This document shows, piece after piece, positions 18,235 through 29,783 of a stretch of 64,000 nt of DNA. The stretch is from Chanos chanos (taxonomy: Eukaryota > Chordata > Actinopteri > Gonorynchiformes > Chanidae). Every line of letters begins with the position of its first letter. The stretch's first letter is position 1. The notes below the pieces were generated by a model. The model made no database searches. It saw only the letters and a program-made list of their open reading frames with translations, and was not told the DNA's origin. The stretch covers positions 34,135,501-34,199,500 of the forward strand of contig NC_044497.1 of assembly GCF_902362185.1 (NCBI RefSeq). Reading direction: 5' to 3'. The translations under genes were made by a program, and so were the position numbers.

Positions 18235-19648
18235 GACGTCTCTCCGCCCCTGCTGTCCTCTGTGTTCAGGAAGAAACCGTTGGCTTAATGTCTCTTTAAT
18301 TTAAACACTCCGCGCAATTCAAACAAAGATATTTGGCGACGACTGTATGAGAAGCCTCTGTTTTGTTAATGAGCTCAGTATCTGCATGAGAAATCTTCTC
18401 CCAGTAAGTTTTGCACTCGGCGTGTATGAATGTGACCAGTTGTCGTACACTGCCTTTTTCCCAGCACATATTCTTGCGCGTCGGGAAGTAGGACTCCACC
18501 CTCACTGTCTTTACACGCAATTCATTTTCATGAAATGTAACAACAGCTATAAGCATCTCATATAAGCCTACTCCAGAGGGCAAAATGTGCATGATTTGTT
18601 TTATCTCTTTAAAATTAATAAAGGAAATCAAATTGTGTGCTTTCAGTGACCTTGGTCCTGATGCCACGGTGTTAATTCGCTGCCTACGTCACCTAGTGCC
18701 TTCTCAGACGTGGTACTACAGTAGTCAGTGGTGTATGGAATGTGTAGCCTATCCTCCCTATCCTTTCTCTGTCTGTGCAGTTTAAAGTAATAATCAAGAA
18801 TAGATATTATGTCGCACTCAATATAGAATAAAACACCATAACTGTGTCTGATTATAAATTTCGCCATGTGCATCACATGACGTGGTCATACCTATCAGAA
18901 TTAAGAATCAGAGGTCCCTGAATTATTGCCACAAATCACATGTTGTCGGTCACACGCAAGCCGAAGTGGTGCGAACTATTTAGATTATAAATTCATCAAG
19001 CGTGTTTGACTCAGAGAAAAACTCTTGGGGTATAACCTGGCTCACATGGTCAAGGTGAGACTTCCATTTCAGTACCACGGACAGCGTGCATAACAGTTTT
19101 AATTAAGCGAACTATTTGTTGAACGCACAGGACAGAAGCCAGCACCCCCTTAAAGTTCACAAAGCTGCAATTGTGCTACTGTACATGTGCTTTAATGTGA
19201 TTCCTGTGACAGAACTCTGATTAACTGATCGTTACAATTTTTACTGGACAAAATACCCTCATCTCTGCACCTTTCTGAAGGATGGTTTCTAGTGTAAAAG
19301 CATTTTGTTTTTCTTGCTGGCTTACCAGAGGAGCGGGTATGATTACAGTTAGTTGTTTTTGACACTTTGGTAGATCATTCTGCGTGTAGTTGTCAAAGAC
19401 AACCATTAGAGGATGCTGTTGTGAACGGCAAGGAAGTTAAGTATTAGCGTCTTGGCCAAGAATCCCAGAGGCTTAAAGGCGAAATGGAGGTAAAAGTCCT
19501 GGTAGATTAGTCTGAGAGCGATTTCTCAGTCGTGTAGGGTGTGTTAAGGCAAGGTGTTGCAGGGGTGCAGCCAAACCTTTCTTTTCACTGGTTTGTAATT
19601 TTGCTGAACTGGTCATTACGATAGTGACCTTCCCATTAGTAAGTGAGG
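18235..19648. promoter_or_regulatory. Divergent promoter interval, gdi1 / slc25a20
   Basis: The two start codons face away from each other across 1414 bases, so both 5' UTRs and both promoters should lie here. A GC-box-like CCGCCCC sits close to the gdi1 start (near 18246). No shared core promoter can be pinned down and no other gene is visible. Confidence 0.5.
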
Positions 19649-22600
19649 ATGGGAGAAGAGGAGCTGGACAGACGAATCTCTCCGGTGAAGAACTTCGTCG
19701 CAGGAGGAGTCGGAGGAGCGTGCCTTTTATTTGCCGGTCACCCGCTTGATACAATTAAGGTGACATTTCATTCACTCTAGAAATTAGGGTTTAGAATTAC
19801 GGCACACGAGTGAAGCAAGCTAATGGCGAGAAAAGAATTGAAAAAGACTTGAAAACTTTTATGCAGGACTATTTCCTTGTTGTACTACCATAGCAATAAA
19901 TGACAAGGTAAGCTATTTCACAATTGTTTTGCACCCTCTGTGGTGATGATAAATTTCCAGTGGTGAACTGTAATCCTGAGTTGTAGGGCGAGATCACTAC
20001 ATGCTCGGTTATTTGGGCACATCGGTGAATACGGATCAGAGTCCTTTTAGATCTTTCATTATATTAATTCAGTTTCACCTGCACACAGTCGCAGTTAAGG
20101 TTTTGATGCCGACCGTTATCAGTGCACGAATAAGCATAATGTTCCGAATATTAACTGAAATTGCTGAAGAATAGTTTAAGGTGTGATGTAATACGTTTAT
20201 AATTAAAATACATCCGACGATTGCACATATTACCCTTGGTTTATATACTTAAATCAGGCAAGTCACATGTTCAATAGGTTATGTCATTTTACTCTGTGAA
20301 TTCGTTTTTTCATTCTGTGGTTTTGTTCTTTGTATAACAAGTTAAAACATAAGGAAAACAAAGACGAGTACTTTAACGTGATGCTTAAACAATTTGAGTG
20401 AATTACAGCTGGAAGAGGCTGGGACGCGTGAGGTGTATAATTGTCATAACTGAGGTGCATAGTCTGCCCTACGACTGACGTTTGCGTCAACTACCGAAGT
20501 CACAAACTCACCTCTACCACTGACCAGATCAAGTTAGTCCAGTGGTTACGATTTTGAACTTTTTTTTTATCGCTTTACGGTTTACCTATTCAACATCTAA
20601 CCTAATGGGGTGTCCCATGTTAAAATGAATAATGTTTTTGTGCGTATACTTGCCAAAACGTAAACCATGTTATTGCAGTTCACTTTTCCTTACCGCCATG
20701 ATATATCTGAAGAGTTTTATGTAATTTCATAACCGAAATGACCCACTTATCCAGACAAACAGAGACAATAGATAACTGACATCTTACTCCACTCCCTGTA
20801 GACAATTCTTATCAGTCTTGTACTCTGTAGTATGTGGCTGAAAAACTCCTATCAGTTTTCTTGTTTACTGAGGAATGCCTTAAGTCATTAATAACAGCTC
20901 AGATGTCTAACAGGACACAGTTCATTCAAAAGTAACCTACAGAGCTTGTTTGTGCTTATCTGTTCACAGGTTCGCCTCCAGACACAACCCAAAGCCAGTC
21001 AATATGTGCTCTACACAGGAACATATGACTGCTTTCGCAAAACAGTGTCCAAAGAGGTGACATCTCAGCAGCCTGCACAGAAATTAATTTGAAACAACAA
21101 AATATGACAATACTTTGCACATTTTGTTTACATCCTTCTTATTACCTATTTTCCTCTCCCTTTCTCTGTGTCTTTTCTGTCTCTACCTTCTTTGCTGATT
21201 TGTACCTTTTACTCGATTCTGTAACCCAAATCCGCTTATAACCCCCCCCCCCCTCTCTCTCTCTCTCTTTTAGGGAGTCCTGGGTCTCTATAAAGGAATG
21301 GGTGCTCCATTGGCTGGTGTAGCCCCCATGATGGCCATTAGTTTCTTTGGCTTTGGTTTAGGGAAGCAGCTCCTTCAGTCTGACCCCAGTGTCCCACACA
21401 CGTCAGTACTACAGGCAGAACAATAAGGGGGAATTTTATTGCAGGGGTCTATATATAATGAATGAGAGTCTTTCAAGTGTCACCATGTGCTGTTCTTGAC
21501 AAGGCATAACATTTCAGGACCGAAAACAGTGTGTGTGTATTTGTGGATGGTGCATGTGCATGTATGTGCACATGAGTCTATTTTTAAAGAGTCTCTGGTG
21601 TTAGTGTGAGGTTGGTTTACATTGTGAATGTGATTATAACAAAAATGTATTGACAGTTCAATTGATTTGCTTGTTGTAAGTAACTGTGTAACATTTCATG
21701 ACAGCAATGTGTTTGCTTGCATTGTGAAAGCTGACAGCAGGTGGTAAGATCTGCTGTCTCAATGTATGTGAGAGAATAACTGGAATATGAGCAACTCTAA
21801 AAATAACAGTGCATAGGTGTGGTTCTTCTCTCCTCCTATCAGTTCCCTCTGTTTTTCACTCCCCTAGCACCACGACCATACTTATACCCAGTCAACATGA
21901 CTAAAGGGCTCTGAACCACCATACATCATAACCGAATCACTGACAAGTGTTTGGCTGCTAAACCACACAATGATTTACAGTGTTAGCAATGCAATTTTGT
22001 CCACGCACTGTCTTACCTACTGTAAAGATCTCAATTCAAAAATGATCGGTGCTTGTTCTTAATGGAAGTAGCTTCTGCTGAGAAAGGATTCAGTTGGATG
22101 GAGTATAAATCACTTGTTGTATGTTTTATCTTGAGCTCCTTGGGTTCTCCTGTGAAAGAACAAACATTTGGCACATAGCTAATGATAAGTGGAAGTGATG
22201 ATTTTCAAAAGAAAAAGATGCTCATTTGAGTCAGATTTTATCAAGCGAAGCAAGAGGTGTTTTGTTTCCTCCATTGTGATTGTTACATTCATTCATGTAA
22301 AACAGGAAACAGTTCTGCCCTGGGATACTAAAAGTTACATCTTGTACCTTAAACTTTGAGGACTAGAGGTAAATGTTTTAGTCTCAGTGGGTGCTCTTAA
22401 TTTTCTACCTTTCTTTTCTGATCTCTCTGTCTCTCTCAGATACACTCAGATCTACCTGGCTGGGATGCTGGCAGGAGTCTTCACCACAGTCATTGTAGCA
22501 CCAGGAGAGAGAATAAAGTGTTTACTTCAGGTAAGGTGAATATAGAAGACTGACACATTTTTTTTTTTTGGTTACTGGCCTGGTTCCTCACCTGGCATGG

Positions 22601-24607
22601 TTGACAAGGGCAGGGGGTCGGGGCAGCTGGGACTGATCTTACTGTGCATTCTGTTAGTGTGTGTGTGTGTGTGTGTGTGTTTGCATGTCTGTTTATTCTT
22701 CTGTCTGAATGTCATGTTTAAGGTGATATACTCTATGTATGTATCTCTCTCTCTGTGTAATTGCATGTGTGTGGGTGTCTTTGTGTTGTAGGTGCAGTCT
22801 AGCACTGGCCAGCTGAAGTATGCTGGACCATTGGACTGTGCTGTCAGACTGTATAAAGAGCAGGGAATTCGAAGTGTTTACAAAGGAACTGTTTTCACTC
22901 TTATCAGAGGTAGAGACAGAATGTACATGCAGGATGTATGTGCCTGAGTAGATATGTGTGTGTTTCTGTGTGTGTGTGTGCATGCGTGTGCGTGTGTGTG
23001 TGTGGGAGTTTTTGAGTTTGCAAGTGATTGCAAGTGGCAACCAATCTATATTGTACTCTGTATGCATCGATGTAGACTGTAAACAACGAATTTAAAAAGT
23101 TAAATATTACCATATCTGTCACTGCCAGTTTTGCAAAAGAATGCTCAAATAAACATAACATAATCCCTACTCTTATAATATTAATGTCTTGAAACTGATT
23201 ATTTTGTACAGTCACCGTCCCATTTCTGTTTTTAGATGTGCCTTCCAATGGTCTGTACTTTCTCACCTATGAGTACTTGAAAAACCTTCTAACACCTGAG
23301 GGTGAAAGGTCAGTGTCACTTTCTTCTTTTTCAAAGGTTACATTTCACAGAGACCAAAAGCTTTATCTCTGTTTCTCTCTCTCTCTCTCTCTCTCCCTCT
23401 CTCTCTCTGTCTCTCTTCCTTTCATAGTGTGCAAGACCTCAGTACTCTCAAAATTCTTGTAGCTGGTGGCGTGGCTGGGATTTTGAACTGGGTGATTGCT
23501 CTCCCTCCAGACGTTCTAAAGTCAAACTTCCAGACGGGTACGTACAAATACACACCCGCATACACACCCATTCAGTCCTATTGCTGACTAGTTTTCACTT
23601 GCTTATTTAGAGCAATGCTAGAGCAATGCTATGCAACTCATCTTGTGAAAATCATGTGCTGTGGCATAAAACAATGAAGGATGGCAGCAAACTGTGGCTC
23701 AACACTGTACCCAAGTGATAATGTTTGGTAATGCCTGAATAAAGCTTTAATCAAAATTGCCAACACTTTATGACAGTACTGTAATGACAGTGCTTGTTAA
23801 GACAGATCCACCTAGACTGCCATTTGTTAAAGGTTAAGACTGTGAATGGGCAAAATGATGACAGGAACGGTAAAGTTTGGGTTAAAATTTTAAATGAATC
23901 CGCTCTAATACTTTGTATATGTACTGAATAAATATTGTGTGCATTTAGTATGTTTACTGGATGAAAACAGAAGTGTCTCTCACTGTGTTTGACAGCTGCA
24001 GACAGTCGCTATAAAGGCCTGGTAGATGTTTTGAGGGAACTGTTACGAGAGGAAGGAGCACAGGCCCTTTATAAGGGCTTCAATGCCGTCATGCTCCGGG
24101 CATTCCCTGCCAACGCCGTAAGACTTCCTGTTCAGTCTGTTCCATCATTTACACAGAACCATGCCAATGAACACACATAACCATATCACAGTCATCTCTT
24201 AGTTATTCACAAATTAAACTGATTTTCTCAGAGATGTATTTTTTGCTTAATTTTGGGTCCCAACCAATGTATATATAATTTTAAAACATCACATTCTTTG
24301 ATATTACACTGCCAGTACTCACTACTGTATGTTCCACTGTGTTTGTAATGCAATGAATATGTAATATTACAAGTTTAATATTCTAATATAATGAGATTGT
24401 ATGGTCAGTACTAGTGCTTGATGATATATGTTTAGATATGTTTAGTACAAGCACTGTGATAAATTGATATCATGATATTATAAGGCTTTGTATTGTTTGT
24501 TTACCTCTGCATCCATTCACTTGCTCCATTTCTTCCATTCTCAGGCTTGTTTTCTGGGCTTTGAGGTAGCTCTGAAGTGTTTGAACCGGCTGGCTCCAAA
24601 CTGGTGA
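19649..24607 (+). CDS. slc25a20: Mitochondrial carnitine/acylcarnitine carrier (SLC25A20 or close paralogue)
   Basis: Nine coding exons: 19649-19759, 20970-21056, 21274-21401, 22440-22530, 22792-22909, 23236-23308, 23428-23537, 23996-24117, 24545-24607. They give 903 nt, 300 residues; human SLC25A20 has 301. The family exchanges acylcarnitine for carnitine across the inner mitochondrial membrane for fatty-acid oxidation. Three carrier repeats each show their signature: HPLDTIK at 31-37, APGERIK at 129-135 and PPDVLKSN at 229-236. The substrate-site residues R178 and D179 and the arginine of RAFPANA (R274) are kept. The third signature ends in Asn236 where a basic residue is usual. By eye, overall identity to human SLC25A20 is good but not extreme, so a divergent duplicate is possible. 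Several acceptors sit directly after CT-rich microsatellites. Confidence 0.87.
21242..21269. repeat. C homopolymer plus (TC)n at an acceptor
   Basis: A run of about 13 C followed by TC repeats forms the pyrimidine tract of the slc25a20 exon 3 acceptor at 21273. Confidence 0.9.
22653..22681. repeat. (GT)n microsatellite
   Basis: GT repeat in slc25a20 intron 4. A second interrupted GT run follows exon 5 near 22960-23003. Confidence 0.9.
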
Positions 24608-26340
24608 TGCTGGTAAAATACTTTATTTTTTGCACTGTTGAGACTGATCTCAGAAGATCTGCTCCATTGCAACAACACCATATGAACCTGTTTTACTCAT
24701 GTTGATACTACCTCTGAAAGATACATTAAGAAGTAATCATTGGTGCATGGTGCTTAATAATGATTGTGATAGCTTCTGTTATGTGGCTTTGTCTTTAATT
24801 TTACATTCAATCCAGTGTTATGTCTCTAGAAACCCAAATGATGTTTTTGTACATTTCTCTGTCCAACAGAAAATATGTGACAAATGATTGTGATTAATAG
24901 TGTTTGGTTGGTTTTTTTTTTTGCATAATCAGTATCTGTTGAGAAACTACACAATTAAACAATCCTGGCATTTCTGTAATAAGAGCATGCATTCCTGTAA
25001 TTATTCGTTTCAAGTCAGTGGCATTGCTGTTAAAATTCTTGTGTGATAATCATTTTTTCAGTGTCTGTAGAACTCAATTCAGCATTAGCTGTTCAGCTCA
25101 TTCGCGGTTTTAGAGGCTCGTTTTTAATGGGCTGACACTTTATTATGAAATTATGCACATTTAGAATGAATGTTAAGTATTATGATTTAGAAACTGTCGA
25201 GGAACTTCGTGCTGTAACTGTTTTCCACTGAAGAGCGCAAATCTTAAACCCTGCTGGTAAATGACCTTTTACCTAGTCTTTACCCACAATTCATTGTACT
25301 GCCCGCTTAAGGAATTTTATCTCGTAGAGTGCAGGCTGCTCGGTACGTAACCCTTTTAAACACAATAATGACCCATCGATTCAAAGTAGTGTTTTTTATT
25401 CGTAATGAGAAGGCTAAAAACCTTAACATATATTAAGTGAGAAATAACGGCTTTCTCAGGTTCAAAATCCGTGAGGGAAGAATCTTTTGTACGAACTACA
25501 ACTCCCATAAAGTCACTGCGGGGGTTATTTGAGTTTTTTTCCGGTGTCAGCCTCCCTGACCCACCATCAGCTGTACGGGATAGAAGGTGAGTGTTTGCAC
25601 CTCAGTTGAACCTGAATGACACTGGATTCAAAGTCAGTGAGACCGTTGTTATATTGTTAAATGGAGTTAACATAAAGCGGCTCATGCGACACAAAGATTT
25701 TAATGTAGAGAGCCACGATGTGATGGCTTTGCAGGAAGCCACATGTTGGGCAAGGGAGGCAAAATTCTTAGTGAAACTTTTTTGTTGGTCCTTTATTAAC
25801 TTTGAACTGGTGTTATTACTGTAACAGTTACTAATTTGGCTATGCCCATTTAACAATACGTTTGTGAAACGAGGCAAATCTCGTCAGTTAACTGATACAA
25901 AAATCTTCTCGACTCTATCTTATTGATAGTGTCTTGTCTGACTGTCACTGGCTCTTTTCCTTTTTATGTTATTCATTTCCCTGGTTTATACGTTTGTTTA
26001 ATGAGCGGTTTCGTACGATGTACAAACTATATTCAGTATGATCACGGCTTTTGGGGATCTCAACGTTTTGTCTTGCAGCGCATTTATTCCCAGCAGCTCA
26101 GTTCAGTGTAATAGTTTAGGTCTCCACTGTTTCTCCAGTGCGGTCAGTTGTTATGGCTAACTTTACTCAAACTAAAACGTATTTTATTGACGAATTACAT
26201 ACACTTCAAGCATTAATACACAACCCCCTTTGCGATATACTAGACGCGTTTTATGGCTTTAAATTCTGTTTCAATTCGCGAGAAATTCTGTGTCATATGT
26301 GGTGTTTCAGCTTGAATGAGTGCTCTTTCGTGCACTCACC
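24608..26340. other. Gap between slc25a20 and taz
   Basis: The first part should be the slc25a20 3' UTR; no strong poly(A) hexamer stands out. The second part holds the probable taz promoter and first untranslated exon. No other coding region is supported. Confidence 0.5.
25541..25586 (+). promoter_or_regulatory. taz: Candidate taz promoter and untranslated first exon
   Basis: A TTCCGG ETS-like site is followed by a short stretch ending in a strong donor, AAG|GTGAGT at 25587. A matching acceptor (GTGTTTCAG) lies at 26302-26310, 30 bases before the taz start codon. The pair would make a non-coding first exon. This is inference from splice motifs only. Confidence 0.35.
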
Positions 26341-26454
26341 ATGCCTTTAGAGGTGAGATGGCCGTTTCCGGACTGCCCCCGCCTGGGCTGGAGGGTCTCC
26401 AGCTCTTTGGTCATGGGCATGGTGGGATCATACAGTTACTTATGGACCAGTGAG

Positions 26455-26501
<47 letters not shown>

Positions 26502-29500
26502 GAGTCAGTTGTTTATCACTTCATAGTATGGTTTTTATATTAACAATTACCTCCTCCTCTGATGTCTTTCTAAGCAGCACACACTGACTGTAAAGCCAGT
26601 ATTATTTTGCTTCCTATTTCTTCATCCTCAATGTTTCTCACTTTTTGTATGAACCTTGCAGAGTACATGAACTCCCTTACAGTTCACAACCAGAATGTTC
26701 TTCTGGACCTGATTGAAGATCGGCCAGCAGACACACCCCTTATTACACTGTCTAATCACCAGTCCTGCATGGATGACCCACACATCTGGGGTAGGTGGAG
26801 CTGGCAAGGTACCCATATACGTCACTGATACACTCCCAAAAAATGAAAAAACCCCAATGGATGCTTTGTCCTATGTGGTTGTTTTTCTCCATTTTCACCC
26901 CAATATTGAGTGTCCAGTGACCCATATTTTTGTGAGTCTCCCCTTCACGAGACAGAAGGACAATGTCCCTGCCCAACAACCCCACTAGAGAGAGGATGGC
27001 CTGATGTGTTCCCTTAAACTAACAGGCATAGTCCGCCAAGTATGGCTCAAATGAGAGATGAATTTTTGGACTATGAGTTCCACACAGAACCTGAATAGTG
27101 TTTGCCACTCAGGAGACTTCAGAACCCCCTCCTTCTAAATGCCAAATGTAAACCAGGCTCCCCATACACATTTTGAATTCATTTTGGGATCAGTCTGAGA
27201 TCACTGGTCACAACTGAATATGATATTATCAACCCATAATGTGGAATAATTTAAGGTATATTTGCTTGAAACTTCAGGTGTCTTGAGGCTTCGGCAGCTG
27301 TGGAACTTTAAGAAAATGAGGTGGTGAGTTTGCTTCTGTTTGAGATTTGATGTTTGTCATTACATGCAGAATGTAAATTAAAAAAAAAATTTTGTGAGTT
27401 TTCGTGAGAAGGAAGCGTCAGTTACAGTGAAACCTTGTTTGTTTTCTTAAACTAGCCCTCAGTTGATAATGATTTTCATATAAAGACCCCCCCCCCCCCC
27501 ATGCCCCATCATATCATTAGTTATCTATCATTGATCTGTTTCATTTGGATTTCACAAAGCTAACCAAGACGTCCTGTTCAGACTAAAATATCCCCAACAT
27601 ACATTTTTTGAATCTCTAGGGTTCTCCAGAATGTCTTTGCATTTTTCACTTAATGAGAATAACCTTTGTGTTTTGGTCTCTCGTGCATTTCCATGGCAAC
27701 AGGACCCCGACTGCCTCGGATATCTGCTTCACAAAAGAACTGCACTCTCGATTTTTCAGTAGAGGGAAGTGTGTGCCTGTGTGTCGGGGTGAGTACTCAG
27801 CATTCCCCCTTTTTTTAAATCCTTCTTGTCCTTTTGTTAGAACTTTAATTTGAGTATGTGCCTCTGCTTGCGATCATTTACAGGTGATGGAGTTTATCAG
27901 AGAGGTATGGACTTTTTGTTGGAAAGACTGAACCGAGGAGAATGGGTACACATATTCCCAGAAGGTGAGAAAATGGAAACCGTCTCTCCATAGCACTAGC
28001 ACTATAGAAATGGAATAATACACACAATATTTTAAACTTTGGGCAATCATGATTGAACTGTGATGCAACTGTTGCCTGCTAGATCTTATCCTTTACTCTT
28101 TCCTCAGGAAAAGTTAACTTGACTCAGGAGTTTATCAGATTAAAATGGGGTAAGTTCTGTCATGTGAGCTTAATGTTCCCCTTCATAAACTTGCTTGTGC
28201 TAATGCAGAAAATATTCATTAATAAAAGTTTGTATTTCTTGTGTCACATAGGAGTGGGTCGATTGATAGCCGAATGTACTCTTCACCCTATCATTTTACC
28301 TATGTGGCATGTAGGTGAGTAGGACAAAACTTTGAATCGGTATATCTGTATTGTGGACTACTTGTCTGGCTATGCAATGCCTTGGTATGATTGTAGAATC
28401 ATGTTTGATTTGAATAGCATTTCTCAGTCTATTCCCATGGCTTTTACATTCAGCATTTTTGACGTAGCTCAATGTGAATGTGTTGGACTTGATTTATTAC
28501 TTAATCTACAAACCCTTGATGATTTCATCCTTATGCTATAAATCTCGATTAAATTAAAAATGTTATGGAGTGAAATGCCCATAGGAATTGCTTTGGAGGA
28601 CACTTTTAAAACAAGCTACAAAGGTCCTTGTCTCCATATGCTGGACTATGTATTTATTTGCGTCTGAAGTTGGTACACATAGTTTTGAAGAATCCCTCTG
28701 CAGGTTTGATTCTAGACTGTAATGTCCGTAGCATTACCAACCTTCTACATTTATTCAGTACCACTTAATCTGAATCTTATTTTTTAGGTATGAACGATGT
28801 CCTACCAAATAATCCTCCTTATATTCCTCGGGCGGGACATGTGAGTGCTGATATTATTTTCATGTGATATTCACTATTCTAAAATTAAATTATTTCATAA
28901 CTTATTGTAGCTGCCGTTTTGTGATAATACCTCAGTATTAATATGAGCTGTTTTTTGACAGAGAATAACAGTTCTGGTGGGGAAACCCTTTACAGTCAAA
29001 CACCTGGTGGATGGATTAAGAGCAGAAAACAAAAGTCAGGTAACACTCACTATTCACACATTTTTCCACATGAGTTCCATCTTTTTAAATACAGAGATCA
29101 GTTTTTACTGAGCAAAGTTCCTAGGAGTTTTAAAATGCATATTATTAAATAAATCTTAGCAATATTTTTTCCTCCTATTTCTTCGATTTCATCAGAAAAA
29201 CATCTTAAAATTAAATGCAAACGTGCTTTGTATGTGACGCAGTGGACAGCTGCAGAAACCCCAGATTCAAGTTCAAGTTCAAGTTCAAGTTTATTTAGAG
29301 CCCAATATCACTGTTTACAGTCTCAAGGGGCTTTACAGGCCACAACAGTCAAATCAAAATATGACGGCACCCCCTGACTTAATCCTCATGGCGGGCAAGA
29401 AAAAACTCCCCAAAAACCCAAGAGGGAAATGGGAAAATGGGAGAAATCTTGAGGAGGACCACAGAGAGAGGAGACCCCTCCTTGGTCAGACAGGTGTGCA

Positions 29501-29676
29501 ATAGGTGCCGACCACGTGGGCAGTTACAGCTGAAAATAAATTGGGGCATGAACAAAGGGGATGGTGATGTAGACAGGAGGCTGACGGGGGATGGAAGATG
29601 ATGACACCAGGATGGATCAGTCCACAGGGCGGGAGGAGTCAGGATCACTGGTGTCTCAGGAGTAGCATGTGTGGCT

Positions 29677-29730
<54 letters not shown>

Positions 29731-29747
29731 AGGGAGAGAGAGGGAGA

Positions 29748-29783
<36 letters not shown>

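Noticed and set aside
22693-23266. Minus-strand frames rich in His and Thr
   Set aside because: Produced by CA repeats antisense to slc25a20 introns and exons.
28690-28720. tRNA B-box-like GGTTTGATTCT
   Set aside because: No A box at the right distance and no cloverleaf can be drawn; it lies in a taz intron.
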